Source: an uncultured Burkholderiales bacterium (GTDB lineage: Bacteria; Pseudomonadota; Gammaproteobacteria; Burkholderiales; Burkholderiaceae_C). Taken from it: a stretch of 47,104 nt of DNA. The stretch lies in contig CAJAYT010000084.1 of NCBI GenBank assembly GCA_903949285.1, forward strand, positions 1-47,104, written 5' to 3'. The position numbers and the translations under genes are program-made. Under the pieces are notes generated by a model. It was given only the letters and a program-made list of their open reading frames with translations, was not told the origin of the DNA and did not search any database. Below, piece after piece: positions 1 through 7,010 of this stretch; position 1 is the first letter of the stretch; the number at the start of each line of letters is the position of its first letter.

Positions 1-88
1 CTACGTCCGCAGCGATCTGTTCTACTTTAATTTTTTCGCCGGTTGACACGCGATACTGCTTGCCACCAGTTTTTATGACTGCGTACAT
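1..88 (-). CDS. rplU: 50S ribosomal protein L21, N-terminal part (cut by window edge)
   Basis: The reverse strand encodes the typical L21 start, [20 protein letters not shown], followed by KVEQIAADV before the window ends, so only about 29 residues are visible. L21 is a large-subunit ribosomal protein that binds 23S rRNA. The ATG is at 88-86 and is preceded by a good AGAGG ribosome binding site about 5 bases upstream. In relatives rplU is followed by rpmA and obgE, which would lie outside the window. It is transcribed divergently from ispB. Confidence 0.95.
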   Translation of the reverse strand, partial: MYAVIKTGGKQYRVSTGEKIKVEQIAADV

Positions 89-145
89 ACTAACCTCTAG
101 AAAATTCTTTGAAGCTCTGGGAAAGGATTTTCCGCAGAGCCCTAA

Positions 146-173
146 ATTATAGCATTTCCAGTAAATTTGACCA
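146..173 (-). promoter_or_regulatory. Sigma70-type promoter of rplU
   Basis: On the minus strand a perfect -10 box TATAAT (151-146) is preceded by TGC, giving an extended -10 (TGn). A -35-like TGGTCA (173-168, 4 of 6 consensus) sits 16 bases upstream. The predicted start near 139 leaves a leader of about 50 bases before the rplU ATG. Strong promoters with extended -10 boxes are expected for ribosomal protein operons. Confidence 0.75.
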
Positions 174-215
174 GAAATTACCAATATCCAACCCCTTTTA
201 GCTTAACAAGCTCCT

Positions 216-232
216 TAATTACAACGTAATTA
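216..232. repeat. Interrupted palindrome TAATTAC-AAC-GTAATTA between rplU and ispB
   Basis: A perfect 7-base inverted repeat with a 3-base centre lies in the rplU-ispB divergent region, flanked on both sides by the short direct repeat GCTCC. It could be a dimeric regulator's operator or a small hairpin. It lies upstream of the likely ispB start and outside the rplU promoter core. No function is assigned. Confidence 0.4.
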
Positions 233-362
233 GCTCCAAACTCGATATTAATTGGGGCCAGACCAGGTCAGTTCTGCAAAATTAATCGGTGAAATAGCCA
301 GACAAAAGCGCTTGATTTTGGGTCGCTTCTATAATTGCCCCGATACACTCAAAATTAACGCT

Positions 363-1349
363 TTGACACCTGCCCCTAGCAATCCACCCTCCACCCCTTT
401 GTCTCTGATTCAAGCGGACATGGTCTTAGTGGACGCACTCACCACTCACCGTCTGGACACAAGCGTGCCCTTGGTTGGGCAGATTTGTCAATACATCATA
501 TCGGCGGGCGGTAAAAGACTTAGACCTGCACTTCTTTTGCTCATGTCAGGTGCCCTGGGATATCAACACGCCCACAGAATTCAGCTTGCCGCAGTGGTGG
601 AATTCATCCACACAGCTACTCTTTTGCACGACGATGTCGTAGACGAATCAACGCTAAGACGGGGACGAGCAACGGCAAACGCCTCATTTGGTAATCCTGC
701 TAGCGTATTGGTCGGTGATTTCCTTTACTCAAGAGCCTTTCAAATGATGGTGGAGTGCAAGGAAATGAGGGTGCTTGCGTTATTGGCTGAGGCCACTAAC
801 GTGATCGCGGAGGGCGAAGTCCTCCAGCTCATGAATATGCACGACCCATCCCTAGATGAGGCCGGTTATTTGCGTGTTATTCGCTCTAAAACTGCAAAAT
901 TGTTTGAAGCCAGCTGCAGGATTCCGGCCGTGATGACAGGTGCATCTGAGGTTATTGAGACCGCTTGCGCTGAATATGGACAAGCCCTAGGCACAGCCTT
1001 TCAAGTCATTGATGATGTACTGGATTACGACGGAGACACGACAGAGCTTGGTAAGAATTTAGGCGATGATTTGAGAGAGGGGAAAACAACACTGCCCCTC
1101 ATCATAGCCATGCAACGCGCCAGCGAAGCACAAAAAGAACTTATTCAAAATGCAATTAGACAAGGTCGCGCAGACCAGCTCTCAGATATCGTCAGTATTG
1201 TTCATGAAACGGGTGCGATGACAGCGACCAGGGAGGCCGCAATGGCTGAGGCCCGCCGCGCCCTCAAAGCACTGGAACACCTCCATGATTCGACCTATAA
1301 AAGCGCATTGGCTCAGTTGGCCGAAGGTTTGTTAAGCCGCAAAACTTAA
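363..1349 (+). CDS. ispB: Octaprenyl (polyprenyl) diphosphate synthase
   Basis: A trans-isoprenyl diphosphate synthase that elongates farnesyl diphosphate with isopentenyl diphosphate to make the ubiquinone side chain. Visible motifs are GGKRLRPAL near the N-terminus, the first aspartate-rich motif LLHDDVVDES, and the second, VIDDVLDYDGD. Both carry the Mg-binding Asp residues expected of an active enzyme. I chose the TTG at 363, giving about 328 residues with the usual roughly 20 residues before the conserved LIQADM helix. The frame is open back to a TTG at 252, but that would add an atypical extension, and a TATAAT box (330-335, no good -35) lies inside it. The gene is divergent from rplU, as in most Burkholderiales. 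A terminator follows at once. Confidence 0.92.
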   Translation: MTPAPSNPPSTPLSLIQADMVLVDALTTHRLDTSVPLVGQICQYIISAGGKRLRPALLLLMSGALGYQHAHRIQLAAVVEFIHTATLLHDDVVDESTLRRGRATANASFGNPASVLVGDFLYSRAFQMMVECKEMRVLALLAEATNVIAEGEVLQLMNMHDPSLDEAGYLRVIRSKTAKLFEASCRIPAVMTGASEVIETACAEYGQALGTAFQVIDDVLDYDGDTTELGKNLGDDLREGKTTLPLIIAMQRASEAQKELIQNAIRQGRADQLSDIVSIVHETGAMTATREAAMAEARRALKALEHLHDSTYKSALAQLAEGLLSRKT

Positions 1350-1363
1350 CTCCAAGGCTTGCT

Positions 1364-1388
1364 CAGGGGCTCTACCCGCCCCTGTTTT
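1364..1388 (+). terminator. Rho-independent terminator of ispB
   Basis: CAGGGGC (1364-1370) and GCCCCTG (1378-1384) form a perfect 7-base GC-rich stem with a 7-base loop, followed by TTTT. It lies 14 bases after the ispB stop, so ispB is probably a single-gene transcript and the lipoprotein gene downstream needs its own promoter. Confidence 0.8.
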
Positions 1389-1572
1389 GAGCCCAGCGTG
1401 CATTAGATCCGCACTGCTCTGCCTAGCTCTGTCTAGCGAGGAGGACAAGACACTCCTCCCCAAACCCGCTCAATCACAGCAAAAGGGAGGCCTGTAAAAC
1501 GCAGAGCGCTAAAAATGACAAAATTGTTACAGATATTAATATATTTATTATTTTAAAAAATAAAGGTTTAGA

Positions 1573-1595
1573 ATTTATATAAATTTTATATAAAT
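1573..1595. promoter_or_regulatory. AT-only tandem palindromes in front of the lipoprotein gene
   Basis: Two copies of the self-complementary 10-mer TTTATATAAA (1574-1583 and 1585-1594) are spaced 11 bases apart, roughly one helical turn. They lie inside a run of almost pure A/T (about 1535-1595), 18 bases before the GTG start. Either copy could supply a -10 element. The helical spacing also suits a cooperative dimeric binder or an H-NS-like silencer. This is inferred from composition only. Confidence 0.45.
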
Positions 1596-1612
1596 CCACA
1601 AAGGCCGACACT

Positions 1613-2194
1613 GTGCGAATTTTGATCCTAATCTTGTTGACAGCCTCGCTCCTTGCATGTTCGGGCGACAAAAAAGACCCGCACGCCACAACGATTACTT
1701 TTTACGGCGATTACGGATTAAATTTTTTAACAACGGGCTTAAAGCCCCTCGCCGAGCTACCCCCTAACGCAAGCCTCATCAATTACGGCGGATTTGTCAG
1801 TGACGGCCCACTCAAGTCGCCTGTTAAATTTAATCTAATCCTGATTGGTCAATTCGATCTGCCGCAAACAACGGCCTCTAATGATTTAAGCGGCATTAGC
1901 GGCAAGATCACCTCCATCTCGCACTCTGTGAATGATCAAGTTTTAATGTCCATCTCCAATTTGAATTTGGATGCCAAGTCTTTTGTAACTCACATCAACG
2001 CCCAAGACGCAAGCGCCGCCTGGTCGGATATCGTCTCCTCCTCTGGGTCGATCACTATCTCTGCTCAAACCCCGGCTGCAACCAAGTTATATTGCACTTT
2101 GAGCCAACCCAGTTTAGGCGCAGCCCAAAGTCTCACCCTTGAACAATCGGCAACAGACGTTAAAGGGTTTATTACTCAGTGTTTAAACCACTGA
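1613..2194 (+). CDS. Putative outer-membrane/periplasmic lipoprotein, function unknown
   Basis: A 193-residue protein starting at GTG 1613. It has a short lipoprotein signal peptide (MRILILILLTASLLAC) with a lipobox LLAC and +1 cysteine at residue 16, followed by a Lys/Asp-rich stretch. Residues +2 and +3 are Ser-Gly, not Asp, so outer-membrane sorting is the default expectation. The mature part is rich in Ser, Thr, Asn and Ala, with beta-strand-like alternation and no motif I recognise; two further cysteines near the C-terminus (YCTLS, TQCLNH) could form a disulphide. The gene is isolated between the ispB terminator and coaE and has a very AT-rich upstream region, unlike its neighbours. Relatives often carry pilBCD here. 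That suggests replacement or deletion at this locus, but it is inference. Confidence 0.7.
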   Translation: MRILILILLTASLLACSGDKKDPHATTITFYGDYGLNFLTTGLKPLAELPPNASLINYGGFVSDGPLKSPVKFNLILIGQFDLPQTTASNDLSGISGKITSISHSVNDQVLMSISNLNLDAKSFVTHINAQDASAAWSDIVSSSGSITISAQTPAATKLYCTLSQPSLGAAQSLTLEQSATDVKGFITQCLNH

Positions 2195-2324
2195 AGTGCG
2201 TCCATTCGTAGCAAGGTCAGCTGCTGCGTTGTCCCTAGTGTCAGCAAGAGTGATGGCGTTTGGATTGGCCTGAACCACAGGCGGGGGTAAACTACTCATC
2301 CACCCCAAATTCTGAAACTCATTC

Positions 2325-2978
2325 ATGCCGTCCACTTCCAGGCCCACATCCACATCCAAGCCTAGACCCAAACCATCCATTCTCACCATCGGTCTAACGG
2401 GTGGAATCGGCAGCGGCAAAAGTACGGTCGCAAAAATCCTGACCTCTCGCAAAGGCTTTGCCCTGATTGATGCGGACGCTATCTCCAAAAGCCTTACGGC
2501 TCCAAACGGAGATGCAGTGGGGGCCATACAAGCCGAATTTGGCAGTGAATTTATTGCGTCTGACAACTCCATGGACCGCAACAAGATGCGGGCACTTGTT
2601 TTCGAGGACCCGCTTGCAAAGAAAAGGCTTGAAGCCATCATTCACCCCAAAATACTTGAGCAAATTGAGCATCAACTGAGCCTTGCTGCTGAGCAAGGGT
2701 GCAAGACCGTTTTGGTTGACATACCGCTTCTTGCAGAGTCCCATGCACGCTGGCAAACCAGACTTGACGGGGTGTTAGTCGTTGATTGCCTTGCCCAAAC
2801 GCAGGTGAAAAGGGTTATGGAGCGCAACGCCTTGGAGGAAGCAACGGTTCTCAAAATCATCGCCTCACAAGCGCCACGCGACGTGCGCAATGCGCTAGCC
2901 AATTGGATTATCTTTAACGAAGGGCTCACTCTCGAAGAGCTCGAATCCAAGGTATTGGCCATAGATTTCAAAATTTGA
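2325..2978 (+). CDS. coaE: Dephospho-CoA kinase
   Basis: The last enzyme of coenzyme A synthesis, phosphorylating the 3'-OH of dephospho-CoA with ATP. The P-loop GLTGGIGSGKSTVAKIL is complete, followed by the DADAISK substrate-binding motif, the HP(K) motif in AIIHPKI and the VDIPLLAES motif, all typical of CoaE. The 217-residue length is slightly longer than usual. The extra part is a low-complexity Pro/Ser/Thr/Lys leader of about 18 residues before the first beta strand, and the ATG at 2325 is the only ATG available. It has no convincing Shine-Dalgarno sequence. It heads the coaE-zapD-yacG set. Confidence 0.93.
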   Translation: MPSTSRPTSTSKPRPKPSILTIGLTGGIGSGKSTVAKILTSRKGFALIDADAISKSLTAPNGDAVGAIQAEFGSEFIASDNSMDRNKMRALVFEDPLAKKRLEAIIHPKILEQIEHQLSLAAEQGCKTVLVDIPLLAESHARWQTRLDGVLVVDCLAQTQVKRVMERNALEEATVLKIIASQAPRDVRNALANWIIFNEGLTLEELESKVLAIDFKI

Positions 2979-3054
2979 ATCTAAGAACCTTATTTTTTGC
3001 TCCCAACGAGGTATGATTCGGGTTGTCTAAATCACCCAAGCCTAAGTTCTCTAA

Positions 3055-3807
3055 GTGATACTCTACGAGCACCCTTTTAACGAAAGAGTCCGCACATTTT
3101 TGCGCCTCGAGCACTTGTTCTCGAGATTTACGACGTTGATACAACGTCAAGATCCGATTGATCATCATTTTGCGTTCACGACACTTTTTGAAATCGTGGA
3201 TGCAGGTGGGCGATCAGATTTAAAGTCAGACATCTTAAAAGATTTAGATCGGTATAAACAGCAATTTGCAGCTTTTAAAGGCAATCCATCGGTGTCTGAG
3301 GAAGCGTTAGACGAGATTTTGACGGAGATTGACCAAGCTTTCTCGGGACTGAACACCCTGGGCAATCGCATTGGACAGTGCGTAAGCGACAGCGAATGGC
3401 TCAGCGGACTTCGCAACCGGTTGGCGATTCCAGGGGGCACATGTAATTTTGATCTCCCCGCTTATTACGCCTGGCAAAACCACCCCTCAGAGGACAGAAA
3501 AGCGGATATTGAGCGCTGGACTGCTTCAATTCAGCCGCTGGGTAAGTGCATACACTTGTTACTCAAACTTCTCAGGGACGGGGGGGTTCGCCAAAGAGTG
3601 GTCGCAACCAATGGGCAACTCCAACAATCCCTTCCCCAAGGAAAGTTTCAACTCATGCGGGTCTTTATCAACCCGGATCTGGGTTTGGTTCCAGAAATCT
3701 CAGGCAATAGGATGATGGTTTGGATTCGTTTGATGAAACAAGATCGGGATTGCCGTCTCACAAACAGCACTGAAGATGCCAGCTTCGAAATCGAACTCTG
3801 CTCCTGA
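3055..3807 (+). CDS. zapD: Cell division protein ZapD (DUF1342)
   Basis: ZapD binds the C-terminal tail of FtsZ and cross-links protofilaments at the division ring in the cytoplasm. The N-terminus ILYEHPFNERVRTFLRLEHL is the diagnostic start of the family, and the 250-residue length matches it. The middle is helical and the C-terminal half is beta-rich (RVFINPDLGLVPEISGNRMM), as expected. The start is GTG at 3055, 76 bases after coaE, without an obvious ribosome binding site. The 3' end overlaps yacG by 32 bases, so the two are probably coupled. Confidence 0.93.
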   Translation: MILYEHPFNERVRTFLRLEHLFSRFTTLIQRQDPIDHHFAFTTLFEIVDAGGRSDLKSDILKDLDRYKQQFAAFKGNPSVSEEALDEILTEIDQAFSGLNTLGNRIGQCVSDSEWLSGLRNRLAIPGGTCNFDLPAYYAWQNHPSEDRKADIERWTASIQPLGKCIHLLLKLLRDGGVRQRVVATNGQLQQSLPQGKFQLMRVFINPDLGLVPEISGNRMMVWIRLMKQDRDCRLTNSTEDASFEIELCS

Positions 3808-4012
3808 GGAGCCGACCATCAAACCCCGAGAGGTCAAATGTCCCGGCTGCGGCGGGGTCAGCATTTATGCATCCTCCAACCCCTTTAGGCCCTTTTGTTC
3901 GGACCGCTGCAAAAACGCAGATTTTGGAGCCTGGGCCAGTGAAGAACACCGTCTCCCCGATGAATCCCCCATGGACGATCCCGATTTTGAAGTCGGCTCT
4001 CCTCTTCAATAA
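3776..4012 (+). CDS. yacG: DNA gyrase inhibitor / zinc-binding protein YacG
   Basis: A 78-residue protein with four zinc ligands in the YacG arrangement: KCPGCGG (CxxC) and FCSDRCK (CxxxC), followed by the family signature AWASEEHRLP. In E. coli YacG binds GyrB and inhibits gyrase. The first 20 residues form a low-complexity linker. The ATG at 3776 lies inside the 3' end of zapD, in a different frame. coaE-zapD-yacG is a conserved neighbourhood in beta- and gammaproteobacteria. Confidence 0.92.
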   Translation: MPASKSNSAPEEPTIKPREVKCPGCGGVSIYASSNPFRPFCSDRCKNADFGAWASEEHRLPDESPMDDPDFEVGSPLQ

Positions 4013-4062
4013 ATCCGTCGGGTGAGCAATAGGGGTAAGTGGCTTGTAGAAAATCCCAAGGA

Positions 4063-4584
4063 TTAAACGGGATCGGTGTGCGTTGGTTGATCAAAGCCAC
4101 GCTCTAGTGCCAACCACTCCAGTACAGGCACAGTACCCGGTAACACCGGGGACACTTGCACCGGCAAATGGGACCAAGCAAGCTCCTGACCCTCTAAAGG
4201 CCTAAGGATTCCAGTAAACACGCTCACTTTGTAGAAATGCAATTCAACTAAAGCATGCGGGTAGTCTATTCTCTGAATATGCCACTCCAGGGTGCTTTGC
4301 AAATCAATTTCAATGCCCAGCTCTTCCTTTAACTCACGTGCAAGTGCCTGAGGACCGCTCTCATCTTCTTCAAACTTTCCCCCTGGAAACTCCCAGTAAC
4401 CCGCGTAGGGCTTACCCCTGGGCCTGGAGGTCAACAAGAAGGCTCCATCTGCACGCAGCAATACACCCACTGCAACGGGCACTACAGGTCGCGCTTGGGC
4501 GCCTTGGGCAGCTTGGGATTCGGAACTTAATCCGGTGCGAGCAACACCTGGATCTGCAACGATCGCAGGTTTAGCTGGACTCAT
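4063..4584 (-). CDS. mutT: Nudix hydrolase, MutT type (8-oxo-dGTP diphosphatase)
   Basis: Residues from about 38 onward form a Nudix domain. The Nudix box reads GGKFEEDESGPQALARELKEELGI, with the catalytic REL(K)EELG helix intact. The preceding VAVGVLL...FLLTSRPRGKPYAGYWEFPGG is typical of MutT, which removes 8-oxo-dGTP from the nucleotide pool. A Pro/Ala/Gln-rich N-terminal leader of about 35 residues is not part of the domain. I chose the ATG at 4584; a TTG at 4596 is also possible. The start overlaps the 3' end of the upstream DUF815 ATPase gene by 14 bases, so the two are co-transcribed. It converges with yacG. Confidence 0.88.
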   Translation of the reverse strand: MSPAKPAIVADPGVARTGLSSESQAAQGAQARPVVPVAVGVLLRADGAFLLTSRPRGKPYAGYWEFPGGKFEEDESGPQALARELKEELGIEIDLQSTLEWHIQRIDYPHALVELHFYKVSVFTGILRPLEGQELAWSHLPVQVSPVLPGTVPVLEWLALERGFDQPTHTDPV

Positions 4585-5449
4585 GCCTACCCACAAAGTC
4601 CCTAGCGAACTGATAGGCTACGCGCCCACTTCGAGAGCCGCGCTCCAACGCCCAAACCAATGCCTCTGGTTTTGCGGTCTCATAGAGATGCTCGCCCTTT
4701 AGGCCTAGTGAATGCAACCACTGCACGACAATTGTCAGATACTCTTCCTGGCTGAATGGATAAAAACTAACCCACAATCCGAACCGCTCGGACAAAGAGA
4801 TCTTCTCCTCAATGACCTCGCCGGGGTGAACCTCGCCGTCATCGGTGTGTGAATAACTTAGGTTATCTTTCATGTACTCTGGGAGTAAATGGCGTCTATT
4901 GCTGGTCGCATAAATCAACACATTCGCAGAAGCCGCAGACACAGAGCCGTCCAAAATGGACTTTAAGGCTTTGTATCCTGCCTCACCGTCCTCAAAACTC
5001 AAATCATCACAAAAGACAATAAAGTATTCTTTGCGCTCTCCAACCAACTCAACAATATCTGGCAAATCCACGACATCGGCTTTGTCGATTTCAATCAGTC
5101 TGAGTCCCTTTGGCGCAAATTCATTTAAACAAGCTTTCACCAAAGATGATTTACCCGTCCCCCTAGACCCTGTCAAGAGTACGTTATTGGCTGGCAACCC
5201 TTTGATGAACTGCTCCGTGTTGCGAACTATTTTCTCGCGCTGTGCGTCAATCTCTTTGAGCTCAGTAAGCTTTAGAGGAGCGACGTGTCTTACAGGCTCC
5301 AACACACCGTGACCGTTGGAGCGCCTGCGGTAACGAAAGGCAACACTTGCGTCCCAATCAGGCGCGCTCAAGGGACCAGGCAAGACAGCCTCAATACGCG
5401 TAATTAAGTCCTCAGCGCGCTGAATCAATCGATCAAAAGCTTCACTCAT
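4571..5449 (-). CDS. DUF815-family AAA+ ATPase
   Basis: A cytoplasmic P-loop ATPase of about 292 residues. The Walker A motif is GSRGTGKSSLVKA (around residues 92-104) and the Walker B is FIVFCDDLSFED. The sensor-1 region is IYATSNRRHL, and the C-terminus carries SRSGRVAYQFARDF, a hallmark of DUF815. The biochemical role of the family is not established. The ATG at 5449 is preceded by AGGA at good spacing; an in-frame TTG lies one codon upstream. The gene overlaps the Nudix gene downstream. This ATPase-Nudix pairing is common in Burkholderiales. Confidence 0.88.
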   Translation of the reverse strand: MSEAFDRLIQRAEDLITRIEAVLPGPLSAPDWDASVAFRYRRRSNGHGVLEPVRHVAPLKLTELKEIDAQREKIVRNTEQFIKGLPANNVLLTGSRGTGKSSLVKACLNEFAPKGLRLIEIDKADVVDLPDIVELVGERKEYFIVFCDDLSFEDGEAGYKALKSILDGSVSAASANVLIYATSNRRHLLPEYMKDNLSYSHTDDGEVHPGEVIEEKISLSERFGLWVSFYPFSQEEYLTIVVQWLHSLGLKGEHLYETAKPEALVWALERGSRSGRVAYQFARDFVGRHESS

Positions 5450-5546
5450 CAAAAAATCCTAATTAAAAATACAAGAATAAAAAATTCATAAGTAGTCGTT
5501 TAACCGCACAGGCCGCTCACTCACAGAAAGCGCTCTCGTCCTTTGA

Positions 5547-6782
5547 TTAACTTCTGTAGTCTGCGTTAATGCTGACATATTCGTGACTAAGGTCGCAGGT
5601 CCAAAACGTGTCCGCTGCGCTGCCACGCCCTAAATCAACCGTCACCAAGATCTCCTCTTGCTTCATGACCCGTTGACCGTCCTCCTCTTTATAGTGAGGA
5701 TGTCTGGAGCCAGAGGTCGCAACGTGCACATCGTCTAAATAAAGCTCAATACGAGACTGATCTAAATCCTCAATTCCTGCGTAACCCACAGCCGCCAAGA
5801 TTCGACCTAAATTGGGATCACTCGCAAAAAAAGCCGTTTTAACAAGTGGAGAATGCGCAATCGCCAAAGCCACCTTCTTACATTCCTCAAGCGTTTGACC
5901 GCCTTTGATGTTCAGGGTTATGAATTTGGTTGCGCCCTCCGCGTCTCGGACGATAGCCTGCGCCAATTGAACGCTCACTCGCTTTAAAGCCTTCAGTAAT
6001 ATTTGCCCCTCATCAGAGCTCCAACTCGTGATAGGAGCGTGGGCAGCCTTGTTGGTAGCCATCACCACAAAGGAGTCGTTGGTCGAGGTATCCCCGTCCA
6101 CGGTTATTCTATTAAAAGAAGAATTGGCCAACTCAAGCGCTAAAGGTTTCATCAGTTCAGGGGCTATTTGTGCGTCGGTTGCCAAATACCCAAGCATCGT
6201 TGCCATATTGGGATGAATCATCCCCGCACCCTTGGCGATACCAGTTATGGTCAAGCTCGCTGCACCCAAGCTCACGCGTTGGCTGAACGCCTTTGCAACC
6301 GTATCTGTAGTCATGATGCTGTGGGCTGCTTGAGCCCATACATCGCTTGAGGCGGCCTTCACAGCCGCAGGCAATGCTTTGATTATTTTCTCAAAAGGCA
6401 ACGGCTCCATAATGACTCCCGTAGAGAACGGTAGTATCTGGTTTGGATTTAAGTTGAGCAGTTTCGCAAGCTCGGCGCAAATCAAGCGCGCATGAGATAG
6501 GCCACTGTCTCCAGTGCCTGCGTTGGCGTTCCCCGTATTGATCACCAAGGCGCGCACCTTTGCACCACCTGGTGAGTTCAAAATGGATTCGCAAATTTGA
6601 ACAGGCGCTGCTTTAAATCTGTTTTTTGTAAAAACCCCGCCCACCACAGTTTCGCTGTCTAGCAAAAAAACGGTCAAATCATCCTTGTCTGCGCGTTTGA
6701 CGCCGGCTTGTGCGATACCAATTTGGATACCCGGCACAGGAAATATTTCAGCAGGATTGGGGGGAGGGAGTCTTACGGGCAT
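5547..6782 (-). CDS. argJ: Bifunctional glutamate N-acetyltransferase / amino-acid N-acetyltransferase
   Basis: ArgJ transfers the acetyl group from N-acetylornithine to glutamate and also makes N-acetylglutamate from acetyl-CoA, closing the arginine acetyl cycle. The self-cleavage site is visible in GAGMIHPNMATMLGY, where the Thr of MAT-M is the nucleophile exposed by autoproteolysis. Other family motifs are VINTGNANAGTG, TVDGDTSTND and the C-terminal HEYVSINADYRS. I chose the ATG at 6782 (MPVRLPPPNP), giving 411 residues. The frame stays open upstream to 6845, but that extension has no family match. The gene runs towards the DUF815 ATPase, about 100 bases upstream of it. Confidence 0.94.
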   Translation of the reverse strand: MPVRLPPPNPAEIFPVPGIQIGIAQAGVKRADKDDLTVFLLDSETVVGGVFTKNRFKAAPVQICESILNSPGGAKVRALVINTGNANAGTGDSGLSHARLICAELAKLLNLNPNQILPFSTGVIMEPLPFEKIIKALPAAVKAASSDVWAQAAHSIMTTDTVAKAFSQRVSLGAASLTITGIAKGAGMIHPNMATMLGYLATDAQIAPELMKPLALELANSSFNRITVDGDTSTNDSFVVMATNKAAHAPITSWSSDEGQILLKALKRVSVQLAQAIVRDAEGATKFITLNIKGGQTLEECKKVALAIAHSPLVKTAFFASDPNLGRILAAVGYAGIEDLDQSRIELYLDDVHVATSGSRHPHYKEEDGQRVMKQEEILVTVDLGRGSAADTFWTCDLSHEYVSINADYRS

Positions 6783-7010
6783 ATTGATTTTGAGTTCGTA
6801 TGAGATGGGAGACGAAGGCCTAGCCCTAGTGGACTTTACTATCAATGAAAGCTTTCAAACCAAAGGGGCTCGCTTTAATAGTAGCCACAGTTTCGGTTCA
6901 TATGAAAGATTCATCACCCATCTATTTTAGATGACAAAGGTGAATACTTCATTAACTTGGACAACCTGCCCTGGTCGTATTTGAATTTTTTCAATCGTTA
7001 GAATCTGGCT

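Noticed and set aside
330..335. Perfect TATAAT upstream of ispB as the ispB promoter
   Set aside because: No -35 element at 15-19 bases and no extended -10, so I did not list it as a promoter; it only adds slight support to a start downstream at 363.
1474..1689. Minus-strand frame of 71 codons with hydrophobic segments upstream of and overlapping the lipoprotein gene
   Set aside because: It covers the AT-rich promoter region and the 5' end of a clear lipoprotein signal peptide on the other strand; the hydrophobicity comes from A/T-rich codons. No ribosome binding site or family match.
2183..2641. Minus-strand frame of 152 codons opposite coaE
   Set aside because: Antisense to conserved CoaE motifs; low-complexity leader produces repetitive residues. 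No recognisable domain.
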